Assembly: GCA_002499015.1 (NCBI GenBank) | Contig: DAJY01000099.1 | Span: 1 to 16,660, forward strand | Reading direction: 5' to 3' | Origin: Euryarchaeota archaeon UBA242 | Lineage (GTDB): Archaea; Thermoplasmatota; Poseidoniia; Poseidoniales; Poseidoniaceae | DNA length: 16,660 nucleotides | Part shown: positions 7,770 to 15,661 of the stretch, piece by piece | How positions within the stretch are numbered: the stretch's first letter is position 1 | How the letters are laid out: each line of letters begins with the position of its first letter | Position numbers and translations under genes: made by a program | The notes under the pieces: generated by a model | Databases searched by the model: none | Seen by the model: only the letters and a program-made list of their open reading frames with translations | What the model was told of the DNA's origin: nothing

Positions 7770-9522
7770 TCTTATTCCGACTATTTCTGTACAACAGAGT
7801 TTATTGTCCGAGATTATGAAGTCACATGGACTTGTACATGATATCGCAATTCTCGCAGACCAATTACCATTGATGGGAACTGATATCGGTAATTGTGATG
7901 ACGAGGTTCTAGACATTGAAATATTCCCCGATAGGCCAGACTTGTTGTCTGGAGAAACATTGGCATTTGCGCTCAGACCCTTTTTGCATGGAACTACTGC
8001 AGCACCAAATATGAATGTCATCAAAGGAACAATTGAGATGAATGTGGATTCGGAACTTGCAACGATTAGACCAGTTATACTCGGTGCGGTTGTCAGAGGA
8101 GTTAATATTGGCACAACTTCAGATGAAAAAGATGTATTCATTCAAACATTGATGGACCATCAAGAAAAGTTACATTTCGCTTTAGGACGTGGCAGAAAGC
8201 GTGCCTCAATTGGCGTCCATGACCTAGCAAAATTACAGCCCCCGTTCAGAGTACTAGGTGTCGATAAAGATTATTCCTTTACACCACTCGCTATGGAACA
8301 TGATATGACTATTACACAAATATTGGAAAATCATCCTAAAGGAATTAATTATGCTCACCTAATGGCAGATATGGAACGCTATCCAATAATATTGGACTCA
8401 AACGATAAAGTTCTATCCTTCCCTCCAATCATCAATGGAGACCACACCACTGTTACACATTCGACCACTGAATTTTTCATTGATGTCACCGGTTGGGACC
8501 GCCGTGCTTGTGAATCATCTTTGATGCTGATAGCAATGCAATTAGCAGAGCATGGCGGAGTCGTTGAATCAGTAATTGTCAATGGAATAGATGGAGTAAA
8601 TGAGATTATTCCTAATGGTAATGGAATAAATCACAGCGTACCACAACGATTGGTAAATGGTCTATTGGGGAGAGAATTTTCATCAGATGAACTGTCTACT
8701 TCAATAAATCGAATGGGTGGTATTTTTTCTGGCCTCAGCCCAGCGCCTGAAGACTCCCCAACAATTCCAAAGCGTATGGCAGATGCTGCTGCAGGAGAGC
8801 AAATGCTTAATTTCATCATGCCGCGATGGCGATTTGACATCTTGCATCCAGTAGATTTAGTTGAAGAAATCGCTATTGGTCATGGATATGAAGATCTAGG
8901 TCAAGATGTTGCAAAGGCACCACTAACCGCAATTCCACGTTCTGACAATCATATCAGAAGGAGAATTAGAGATTCATTACAAGGTCTTGGTTTTATGCAA
9001 ATCCAATCACTGACTCTGTCAAATGACCGTGACCAATTTGAATTGATGCGATGGCAGCAAAGTGGAGAGGTTACTAGAATCACCAACCCAATTACAATCG
9101 ACCATACACTGCTACGGCAATATATCCTTCCAGGATTATTTAGATTACTTGCAAGCAACCGCCATCATGAATTACCTCAAGGGGTATACGAATTGGGAAC
9201 CGTTGTTAGAGATCACAAGAATTGCGACCGTGTTGCATTCTTAATGGCGGAAAAGGGCGGCGGTTTTGCTGCTGTTCGCGGCAGAATCCAAGCAATGCTG
9301 AGAGACTTGGGCGCAAAAGATTACACAATTGAGGCGCTACCAGATGGTGAAGGTCCTTGGTTGACTGGAAGGTCTGCAAAAGTATTGATTGGAGGCATAT
9401 GGGTAGGATGCTTTGGTGAAATAGACCCATCAGTATCAAATGAGTTTGAACTCAAAGTACCTATCAATGGAGCAGAATTTGATGTTATATTGCTCAATTC
9501 TGCACTTCCAGACCCAGTTTAA
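7735..9522 (+). CDS. pheT: Phenylalanyl-tRNA synthetase beta subunit, archaeal type
   Basis: Partner of PheS in the (alpha-beta)2 enzyme that charges tRNA-Phe in the cytosol; pheS is not in this window. Supporting features are the N-terminal PTISV block, the conserved FPDRPDLLSGE motif, a B3/B4-type middle, a WRFDILHPVDLVEEIAIGHGYE segment and a catalytic-like C-terminal module. The length, 582-595 aa, is near that of archaeal PheT. Coordinates use the first ATG (7735), which has no SD and overlaps the upstream gene by 35 nt. The better biological start is probably the ATT at 7774: it sits five bases after GAGGTG and gives MPTISV, which matches how family members begin. The gene is cotranscribed with the GXGXG gene and convergent with the 188-aa gene. 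Confidence 0.95.
   Translation: MNAHCHIGSRGDLIPTISVQQSLLSEIMKSHGLVHDIAILADQLPLMGTDIGNCDDEVLDIEIFPDRPDLLSGETLAFALRPFLHGTTAAPNMNVIKGTIEMNVDSELATIRPVILGAVVRGVNIGTTSDEKDVFIQTLMDHQEKLHFALGRGRKRASIGVHDLAKLQPPFRVLGVDKDYSFTPLAMEHDMTITQILENHPKGINYAHLMADMERYPIILDSNDKVLSFPPIINGDHTTVTHSTTEFFIDVTGWDRRACESSLMLIAMQLAEHGGVVESVIVNGIDGVNEIIPNGNGINHSVPQRLVNGLLGREFSSDELSTSINRMGGIFSGLSPAPEDSPTIPKRMADAAAGEQMLNFIMPRWRFDILHPVDLVEEIAIGHGYEDLGQDVAKAPLTAIPRSDNHIRRRIRDSLQGLGFMQIQSLTLSNDRDQFELMRWQQSGEVTRITNPITIDHTLLRQYILPGLFRLLASNRHHELPQGVYELGTVVRDHKNCDRVAFLMAEKGGGFAAVRGRIQAMLRDLGAKDYTIEALPDGEGPWLTGRSAKVLIGGIWVGCFGEIDPSVSNEFELKVPINGAEFDVILLNSALPDPV
7763..7770 (+). promoter_or_regulatory. Shine-Dalgarno GAGGTGAT that argues for an ATT start of pheT at 7774
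   Basis: The eight bases match the complement of the conserved archaeal 16S 3' end (AUCACCUCC). They overlap the TGA of the upstream gene. From GAGGTG there are five bases to ATT 7774, exactly the spacing seen before the ATG of rnhB in this window. No ATG, GTG or TTG in the pheT frame lies at the right distance. Confidence 0.6.
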
Positions 9523-9524
9523 TC

Positions 9525-9541
9525 AATGCCATTTAGGCATT
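9525..9541. terminator. Hairpin between convergent pheT and the 188-aa gene
   Basis: AATGCC (9525-9530), loop ATTTA, GGCATT (9536-9541) form a 6-bp stem that starts 2 bases after the pheT stop codon. On the plus strand it runs into TTTT (9540-9543). It could help end transcripts from both sides; archaeal termination mostly relies on the T-run, which is short here. Confidence 0.35.
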
Positions 9542-9548
9542 TTGAATC

Positions 9549-10115
9549 TCAAGAGTATGGAATGTACGAGCCGTTATTATTCTTGATGTGCGGGGTTGCA
9601 TCAAAACTTCCATCTACCTTTTTCTTGTAATGATAACCATCTGTATGATGAACCCAAGTAAACGCTGGAGTTTGTGGCACTGCTGGTGGCGCTGCTTTGG
9701 ATGGTACTACTGGCTTAGTAGGAATTGCAGGTGGAGATGATTGTACTTGATTAAGCGTCTCGGTTCTTACACTAATATCTGGTAGAGTTTGTATTTTCAC
9801 AGTAGATTCTGGTTTACTCGAAGATAATTGCCCATCCCCAGAAACAATTCCATCATATTGAGAAGAATGATCTACAGCCTTAGTTACTTCAGTCGCCCCA
9901 CCACCTAATAGTGCAAGTGCAGATTTGTAATCATCTGAAACTTTGTGAGACTCATCTGTTAATGTCCGCTGACTTGTATGTTCACCCATCTTGTAAATTA
10001 TTGGCGCTGGCGCCTCTTCTTCGAGCTGGTCTGGTTCCTTCTTTTTTCCGAAAGGCCAAATTGGTGCCATGGTTCGGCCAAAACCACTTCTTTGAAGAAA
10101 CCTGTCATTGGCCAT
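9549..10115 (-). CDS. Unrecognised proline-rich 188-aa protein with an aromatic C-terminal motif
   Basis: I do not recognise this gene. There is no signal peptide or membrane helix. The N-terminus is basic and aromatic (PIWPFGKKKEP, about residues 18-28). The middle (about 30-120) is polar and low-complexity. A Pro/Ala/Val-rich linker covers roughly 125-150. A compact end (about 151-188) is rich in Tyr, His, Trp and Gly-Ser turns (FTWVHHTDGYHYKKK, then NNNGSYIPYS). The C-terminal piece looks like a small conserved module tethered by a disordered linker, which is an inference. A second in-frame ATG at 10070 (MAPIWPFG) is a possible start. It shares a 44-bp divergent promoter with the Ig-repeat membrane protein, which hints at joint expression. 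Confidence 0.75.
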   Translation of the reverse strand: MANDRFLQRSGFGRTMAPIWPFGKKKEPDQLEEEAPAPIIYKMGEHTSQRTLTDESHKVSDDYKSALALLGGGATEVTKAVDHSSQYDGIVSGDGQLSSSKPESTVKIQTLPDISVRTETLNQVQSSPPAIPTKPVVPSKAAPPAVPQTPAFTWVHHTDGYHYKKKVDGSFDATPHIKNNNGSYIPYS

Positions 10116-10159
10116 ACTAGAATTTTTAATTTATTATTGCATTAATTTGTGCGCACCAA
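10116..10159. promoter_or_regulatory. Short bidirectional promoter with TATA-like A/T tract and GTGCGCAC palindrome
   Basis: The plus-strand tract TTTTTAATTTATTATT (about 10124-10138) is centred roughly 25-30 bp before the ATG at 10160, as expected for a leaderless archaeal transcript. Read the other way, AAATTAAT (about 10146-10139) is placed similarly for the ATG at 10115. The perfect 8-bp palindrome GTGCGCAC at 10149-10156 lies between the TATA tract and the plus-strand start and could bind a regulator. Confidence 0.5.
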
Positions 10160-12682
10160 ATGCGACTATTTGAAGAACTTAACCGCTTGCAGTGTGTTAT
10201 GAGCAGATGGATTGTTCTTGCACTTTTCATCATTCCGAGCCTATTCCCAATGGTGATAGCATCAGTTCAATCACAGGCAAGAGAAAGTAATGAAATAATG
10301 TCTTTATACACACCCTCCGAAGTAATAGTTCATCGAGGTGAAATGTCAGAAGTGTTCTTTACAACTCATAATATTGCAGATGGTGTCCAAACTTTTACCG
10401 CTAATATCGAAAATGTGAGTTCTGATTTATCGATAACTGGATTACCACTAAACTACACATTGGTAGAGAATCGCTTGCAACAATTAAAATTTAATGTCAC
10501 CGCTAGTAGTAGTTCTGAATATGGTTCTACTTTTATTACTCTGAATATTACAACGGATATGGACTCTAGTTTCATAGTATCACAAATCCTTGTAACCATC
10601 GCACCACAAAGCAACCTAACTTTTGGAGTCAGTGGCGTTTCAACATTTACTGTTGATGCAGGAACTAGAACTTCTGTTGCAGTCAACATAACAAATAATG
10701 CGATATTTGATGATAATATCACTTACGATATTTACTCATCATCAACTTTTAATTGGGGTTGGACGATGAATGAAACTGCTGGAAATAATGCTTTTGAAAC
10801 TTTAGTGCCAGGCCAATTATCTTATGTGTTTGTATGGATTGATATTCCACAAGTAATGGATGGTGCGCCTTTGCAAGGCCAAGGCCCTCTATTTACCCTT
10901 AAAGCAGTATCTGGACTAGATAGAGCCTTAAGTCAATGGTCATTTAATTTGATTTATGATTCCTTTCGCAATGCAAGTATTGACTTTGCTGAGCCTGATT
11001 TAGAATTAGCGCCGGGTGAAGATGGAAGGTTAGAAATCACTCTACGCAACACCGGAAATGTGGATAATAGAATGAATCTCACAATGCAAGCAATAGATGA
11101 AAACGGGGATACTTTGAATGGTTTTAGCAAATCCGATCGTTTTGAAAATGACGGATGGACTGTAGCATTATTCAATGGATTAGAAGACCAGTTTCTAGGA
11201 CCTAATGAATCAAGAACGATAGATATCGGTTTCCAATCACCAGTGCAATATAGCGGTTCAATTAATGTTCGCTTCTTTGTTTTTGCAATAGGGGCGTATG
11301 AGCGCTCTTATTCAATTGATGTCGGTGCTACAATTGTTAGAGAAAGAGCTGGAGAAGCATCTCTTAGTACTGCCGGATGTCATAAGTTACTACCAATGCA
11401 ATCATGCAATTCGACTATTGAAGTCACCAATACCGGTAATGCAATTGATTATTATTCGCTTGAATTATTGAGCGCACCAGAATTTGTCAATGTCAGTGTC
11501 CCAACTACTGGCATAGAAATCGCTAATACATTTAGCGATGAATTCCCGGAGATTACAATAACCGCGAGTAATGATTCAATCGCTTTTGAAAATGGTAATG
11601 TTAGTATCGCTGTAAATTTCCTTAATAGTGAACGGTTGCAAATAATTAACATTCCAGTGAAAATCGCCCCTGTAATAAATTGGTCATTTGAAAATGTTAG
11701 CGAAGAAATTGATTCAAAGGGTAGGCTCTTAATCGTAATGACTTTGCGCAATCAAGGTAATGCATTTGATGGATTAGTCGCTCAATTACAATCATCACAT
11801 TCCACCGACATGGCATTTGTTCCGCCTTCCATTGCGATTATAGAAGAAGGAGTGGAAAATCCAAGGTCCTTTGAGATATTTGATATTCCAGTCGGCGCTA
11901 ACTTCACAGTGATAGCCTGGGTTGAAATTCCGGTAGACCAACAAGCAAATGGAACTATTTGGATAAATACGACAGTACGTTCCAAATTTGCCCCTGAAAT
12001 TGAATTCATCCACACATCATCAGTTGATTATAAAGGAATTCCTTGGCAACCAACATTAGTAGAAGATGAACCTTTAATCGATTTTGCTCAAATAATGTCA
12101 ACTACTTGGGAAGTTCTCAAGGCTTGGTCATTAGTAATAATGGCGATATTTGTTGCGAGTATGCTTCTTCTCAAAGCGAACACTGACCGAATTAGCCGTA
12201 AGGCTGAGGAAGCGATAAGAAGTGAGTTATACGCTCAGAAAAATAAATCCCCTGAACAAGTTGATGATTGGATGGGGAAATTCTCTCAAAGGAGTCAACA
12301 ACCTGAAATCGAATCTGCATTACATGTTCAAAAGGAACATTTTGAACAAGCATTTACTTCACGTGCGGGTGTAAGTCAACCAGCAACCCAGCCGATGGAA
12401 CCATCTCTAAGAGATGCAGCAGCCACTGTACTAGAATCTCATGATGCCGCAAATGTGAAGATGGGGGCGGATGAGTTACTTGGAAATATTCAACAACATG
12501 GAATTGCCATTCCGCACCAATCTAATGAGTCATTAGAAATCAAAAAGAGTGAAACTGAAATGACAACTAGGCATGACCCGCAACAGATACTTGGAGAATC
12601 TCCTGTTGCAGAAAGTGTATCAAGTGTCCCGTTACCTAAATCAATTCCATCGATGCCAGATTTAGATGATTTAGATATTTGA
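10160..12682 (+). CDS. Surface protein with repeated Ig-like (NEW3/CARDB-type) domains and one C-terminal transmembrane helix
   Basis: 840 aa. A hydrophobic N-terminal signal (about residues 15-35, WIVLALFIIPSLFPMVIAS) follows 13 polar residues; the ATG at 10199 is a second possible start. The exterior part carries at least four modules about 105-125 residues apart, marked by VNITNN (~175), LRNTGN (~295), VTNTGN (~421) and LRNQGN (~530). Many N-x-S/T sites suit archaeal N-glycosylation. A single helix (W656-K672) leads to a ~165-residue cytoplasmic tail. The tail is first charged and helical (RISRKAEEAIRSEL), then low-complexity, ending in the acidic SMPDLDDLDI. No enzyme motif is visible, so it is probably structural, adhesive or a scaffold. 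It has the same Ig/helix/tail plan as the S8 peptidase at 1-4907. Its stop overlaps the SD of rnhB. Confidence 0.85.
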   Translation: MRLFEELNRLQCVMSRWIVLALFIIPSLFPMVIASVQSQARESNEIMSLYTPSEVIVHRGEMSEVFFTTHNIADGVQTFTANIENVSSDLSITGLPLNYTLVENRLQQLKFNVTASSSSEYGSTFITLNITTDMDSSFIVSQILVTIAPQSNLTFGVSGVSTFTVDAGTRTSVAVNITNNAIFDDNITYDIYSSSTFNWGWTMNETAGNNAFETLVPGQLSYVFVWIDIPQVMDGAPLQGQGPLFTLKAVSGLDRALSQWSFNLIYDSFRNASIDFAEPDLELAPGEDGRLEITLRNTGNVDNRMNLTMQAIDENGDTLNGFSKSDRFENDGWTVALFNGLEDQFLGPNESRTIDIGFQSPVQYSGSINVRFFVFAIGAYERSYSIDVGATIVRERAGEASLSTAGCHKLLPMQSCNSTIEVTNTGNAIDYYSLELLSAPEFVNVSVPTTGIEIANTFSDEFPEITITASNDSIAFENGNVSIAVNFLNSERLQIINIPVKIAPVINWSFENVSEEIDSKGRLLIVMTLRNQGNAFDGLVAQLQSSHSTDMAFVPPSIAIIEEGVENPRSFEIFDIPVGANFTVIAWVEIPVDQQANGTIWINTTVRSKFAPEIEFIHTSSVDYKGIPWQPTLVEDEPLIDFAQIMSTTWEVLKAWSLVIMAIFVASMLLLKANTDRISRKAEEAIRSELYAQKNKSPEQVDDWMGKFSQRSQQPEIESALHVQKEHFEQAFTSRAGVSQPATQPMEPSLRDAAATVLESHDAANVKMGADELLGNIQQHGIAIPHQSNESLEIKKSETEMTTRHDPQQILGESPVAESVSSVPLPKSIPSMPDLDDLDI

Positions 12683-12686
12683 GGTG
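12681..12686 (+). promoter_or_regulatory. Shine-Dalgarno GAGGTG deciding the rnhB start
   Basis: GAGGTG overlaps the TGA of the upstream gene and lies five bases before ATG 12692. This favours that ATG over the adjacent TTG at 12689. Confidence 0.65.
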
Positions 12687-12691
12687 TTTTG

Positions 12692-13414
12692 ATGTGGCGA
12701 GTAGGTCTAGATGAGGCTGGAAGAGGGCCTTGCCTTGGACCTTTAGTAGTAGGAATATGTGCTGTTCCATATGAGGACATTCAATTATTAATTGATGCAG
12801 GCGTCAAAGACTCAAAAGATTTGAGCGCTAAAAGAAGAGTGGAATTAGTAGACTGGTTCAAACAGCAAAAAGATTCGAGGGGATGGGAATATGAAGTCAA
12901 TATTTGTAGTCCTGAAAGAATAGATATTGCTTTATCTGGAGATGGTCTCAATATTCTTGAGGTCGAATTATTTGCTGAGTGTCTTAATTTATTATCACAA
13001 CGAGTATCAGAAAAAGTATCCATCTTGGCTGATGCATGTGATGTAATCCCGCAAAGATTCACAGATAGAATTGTTGCGAGAATAGACAATTGGCCATGGC
13101 CTGAAAGTGAAATGGAGAGTCTTCACAAAGCCGATTCGATTGACCCCGTTGTTGGTATGGCGAGTGTTTTTGCAAAGGTTACAAGAGACCAAGCGGTAGA
13201 ACAAATCTCACAGCAAGTTGGTTTTTCGGTTGGATCCGGATACCCGAGCGATCCGAATACCAAGAAAATATTGGACCAATTAGTTACCACTCCTCTTCCG
13301 TATACTGAATTAAGATGGGCCTGGGCTACAATCAAAAATAAGTGGATGGAGAAATACGATACTCCACCACCGATTAGGAATGATTCGGTAAATATTCAAA
13401 CCACATTATTTTGA
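12692..13414 (+). CDS. rnhB: Ribonuclease HII
   Basis: Cytosolic endonuclease that cuts the RNA strand of RNA-DNA hybrids and removes ribonucleotides from DNA. It is 240 aa, close to archaeal family length. The predicted acidic catalytic residues are D7 and E8 (GLDEAGRGPCLGP), D114 (ILADACD) and D148 (HKADSIDPVVG). The archaeal block VVGMASVFAKVTRD follows, and SGYPSDPNT is the conserved substrate-side loop. The last residues, QTTLF, look like a shortened PCNA-interacting motif. Start ATG 12692 is set by the SD at 12681. It lies between the Ig-repeat membrane protein and gltX, with 9 and 20 bases of spacing, most likely in one operon. Confidence 0.96.
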   Translation: MWRVGLDEAGRGPCLGPLVVGICAVPYEDIQLLIDAGVKDSKDLSAKRRVELVDWFKQQKDSRGWEYEVNICSPERIDIALSGDGLNILEVELFAECLNLLSQRVSEKVSILADACDVIPQRFTDRIVARIDNWPWPESEMESLHKADSIDPVVGMASVFAKVTRDQAVEQISQQVGFSVGSGYPSDPNTKKILDQLVTTPLPYTELRWAWATIKNKWMEKYDTPPPIRNDSVNIQTTLF

Positions 13415-13434
13415 TTTGTTAAGCCACTTAATTG

Positions 13435-15177
13435 ATGAATGGTTGTCCGCTGGCAGTGTTGAAGCGTATGAGTTGGACACCAGATGAGGAAACATTAGCG
13501 GCCATCCGTCACCTAGCAATTCAAAACGCTATTGAGTATGAAGGTAAGGCCGTTCCAGGCTCAGTCATTGGCCGAGTAATGGGCGCAATGGCAGATTTAC
13601 GCCAACACGGAAACGTGGTCAGTCCGATGATTATTCAAGCTGTTATTGAAGCAAATAATATCGCATCATCACAAGGAGTGGATGCATTGATTGAAATTCT
13701 TCAAAATGAAGCGCCACACCTTCTCTTAAGGCGTGAAAAGAAGGAAAGAAGGATAGGATTACCAGAACTTGTAAATGCGGTTAAAGGTAAGGTTGTATTG
13801 CGATTTGCACCCAATCCAAATGGTCCGCTATCTTTCGGTCATGCCCGAGGATTGGTTATCAATTCCACATACGCCAAACAATGGGATGGTGAACTAATTC
13901 TAAGATTTGATGACACAGATACTACCGTCAAACCACCACTGCCATCTGCGTATGAGCAAATACCGCAAGAAGCCGAATGGCTAATTGGCTTCAAACCTCA
14001 TCGAATTGTCTTCGCTAGTGAAAGGATTAATCACTATTATGAACATGCTATTATGATGTTAAACCGAGGTTTTGGTTATGTTTGCCAATGCTCTGGTGAA
14101 GCATTTAAGGTATTTAGAGGATCCAAGACCGAGTGCCCTTGCCGTAATAATTCTTCTGAAATCAATATTGAATTATGGAACAAAATGAATGATGGTAGTT
14201 TCGTTCCAGGTGATGCTGTTGTCAGAGTCAAAACCGATATGGAATTAAAGAATCCTGCTCTAAGAGATTGGCCTGCATTACGAATACAGGATACTGAAAA
14301 GCATCCACATCCTCGTGAAGGAATTGGAAGTAAATATAAAGTCTGGCCTTTACTTGATTTCCAATCTGCTGTAGAAGATTACTTGCAGGGAGTTACACAT
14401 ATAATCAGAGGAAAAGATCTGATGGACTCAACCAGAAAGCAGACTTTACTGTACCAGCATTTCGGCTGGAAATATCCTGAAACAATGTACTGGGGTCGAG
14501 TGAAAGTCCACGAATGGGGAGGATTCTCAACTTCACAAATGCGGAGAGATATTGAAGCAGGATTATTTGAAGGGTGGAATGACCCTCGGCTTCCAACATT
14601 ATCTGCACTAAAGGAAAGAGGCATTACCGCACGTGCATTACGACACTTTTGGGTAGAACTTGGAGTTACTCAAAAGGACATCAGTGTCCCATTATCTACG
14701 TTATATAGCCATAATACCAAGGAAATAGATGCTACAGCACCACGTATTTCATTCGTTAAAAACCCTGTAAAAATATCTCTCCACGGTAACTGCCCAGACA
14801 ACATTATCATTGCAACGCATCCGAATGACAAAGGTATGGGCCAACGTGTGTTCAATCTAAAAGACAACTCAGTACACATTAGTGCTGAAGATGCAAATCA
14901 AACAGATACACGATTGAAAGATTTCTGCAACATTTCAATCGATGGAAGCATTGCACAAATCACTTCAACTGAAAGAATTGACCAAAGGTCAATTATTCAC
15001 TGGGTTGGTAGCAATTGTGAAGATGCTGAGTTAGTAATGGTTGAAGATGACAAATTAGTTTCGATTAAGGGTAAGCTCGAAAACCATGACTATCCAATAG
15101 GCACTGCTGTACAAATGGAACGAATCGGTTACGGGATTATAGTCGCTAAAAATAAAATTGTTTTTACACATAATTGA
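13435..15177 (+). CDS. gltX: Glutamyl-tRNA synthetase, archaeal type
   Basis: Class I synthetase that charges tRNA-Glu in the cytosol; in archaea it may be non-discriminating and also feed the GatDE amidotransferase route. 580 aa. An N-terminal helical extension (about residues 13-110) typical of archaeal GluRS precedes the Rossmann fold. The HIGH-equivalent is SFGH (133-136) in RFAPNPNGPLSFGHARG. The KMSKS-equivalent is FSTSQ (364-368), as in archaeal GluRS where the motif is STS-like. Four cysteines (217, 219, 234, 236) form a likely zinc site. The beta-barrel anticodon domain ends with YPIGTAVQMERIGYG. The start ATG at 13435 has no SD; the in-frame ATG at 13468 would remove 11 residues and also fits. 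An A/T-rich stretch around 13402-13418 could be a local promoter, otherwise it is read from rnhB. Confidence 0.96.
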   Translation: MNGCPLAVLKRMSWTPDEETLAAIRHLAIQNAIEYEGKAVPGSVIGRVMGAMADLRQHGNVVSPMIIQAVIEANNIASSQGVDALIEILQNEAPHLLLRREKKERRIGLPELVNAVKGKVVLRFAPNPNGPLSFGHARGLVINSTYAKQWDGELILRFDDTDTTVKPPLPSAYEQIPQEAEWLIGFKPHRIVFASERINHYYEHAIMMLNRGFGYVCQCSGEAFKVFRGSKTECPCRNNSSEINIELWNKMNDGSFVPGDAVVRVKTDMELKNPALRDWPALRIQDTEKHPHPREGIGSKYKVWPLLDFQSAVEDYLQGVTHIIRGKDLMDSTRKQTLLYQHFGWKYPETMYWGRVKVHEWGGFSTSQMRRDIEAGLFEGWNDPRLPTLSALKERGITARALRHFWVELGVTQKDISVPLSTLYSHNTKEIDATAPRISFVKNPVKISLHGNCPDNIIIATHPNDKGMGQRVFNLKDNSVHISAEDANQTDTRLKDFCNISIDGSIAQITSTERIDQRSIIHWVGSNCEDAELVMVEDDKLVSIKGKLENHDYPIGTAVQMERIGYGIIVAKNKIVFTHN

Positions 15178-15190
15178 TATCACGACCCAT

Positions 15191-15200
15191 ATTATAATAT
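15191..15200 (+). promoter_or_regulatory. TATA box of the CBS-domain gene
   Basis: ATTATAATAT is centred about 23 bases before the ATG at 15218. That would make the transcript leaderless or nearly so. No SD lies in front of this gene, which agrees. Confidence 0.6.
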
Positions 15201-15217
15201 CCAAACAATCATAGAGC

Positions 15218-15658
15218 ATGACAATGGAACTCGGAGTGGTGAAACCAGTGACGAAGACTGTTGCAGACTTAGAACTTGATGATGAACATATTACTGCGGG
15301 CTTGGATGATTCATTACAAGAGGGGGCAAATAGGCTCCTCAGCGTCCCTGGTGGAGTGCTGATTATTCTTAATGACGATAGCCAAGTTAAGGGTGTAATC
15401 GGAACAAAACAAATGTTAACTGCAATAGCAAAAGGTTCTGATATTAGTTCGACAAAATGTAATCAAATAATGGAAATGGATTTTCTTCAAGTAGAATTGA
15501 CTACTCCACTAAGTGAAGTTCTTGCTGAGATTAAAAAGCGTAGTCCTCAAGCAGTAGTTGCTGTAAATAATGGAGAATTTGCTGGATACTTTTCACCATC
15601 TGATTATACACATGCAAGAAGCATTGTCAAATCATTGAAGCAGGTATTCAAGGCTTAA
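15218..15658 (+). CDS. Two-CBS-domain protein
   Basis: 146 aa made almost entirely of a CBS pair (Bateman module). The first repeat spans about residues 10-75 and ends in VKGVIGTKQMLTAIAKG; the second spans about 80-142 and ends in EFAGYFSPSDYTHA. Such modules usually bind adenosine nucleotides and sense energy state. With no attached enzyme or channel domain, the partner cannot be named. ATG 15218 is preceded by a TATA box at leaderless spacing; the third codon is also ATG. It is convergent with the zinc-ribbon membrane protein, with only three bases between stops. Confidence 0.85.
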   Translation: MTMELGVVKPVTKTVADLELDDEHITAGLDDSLQEGANRLLSVPGGVLIILNDDSQVKGVIGTKQMLTAIAKGSDISSTKCNQIMEMDFLQVELTTPLSEVLAEIKKRSPQAVVAVNNGEFAGYFSPSDYTHARSIVKSLKQVFKA

Positions 15659-15661
15659 GCC

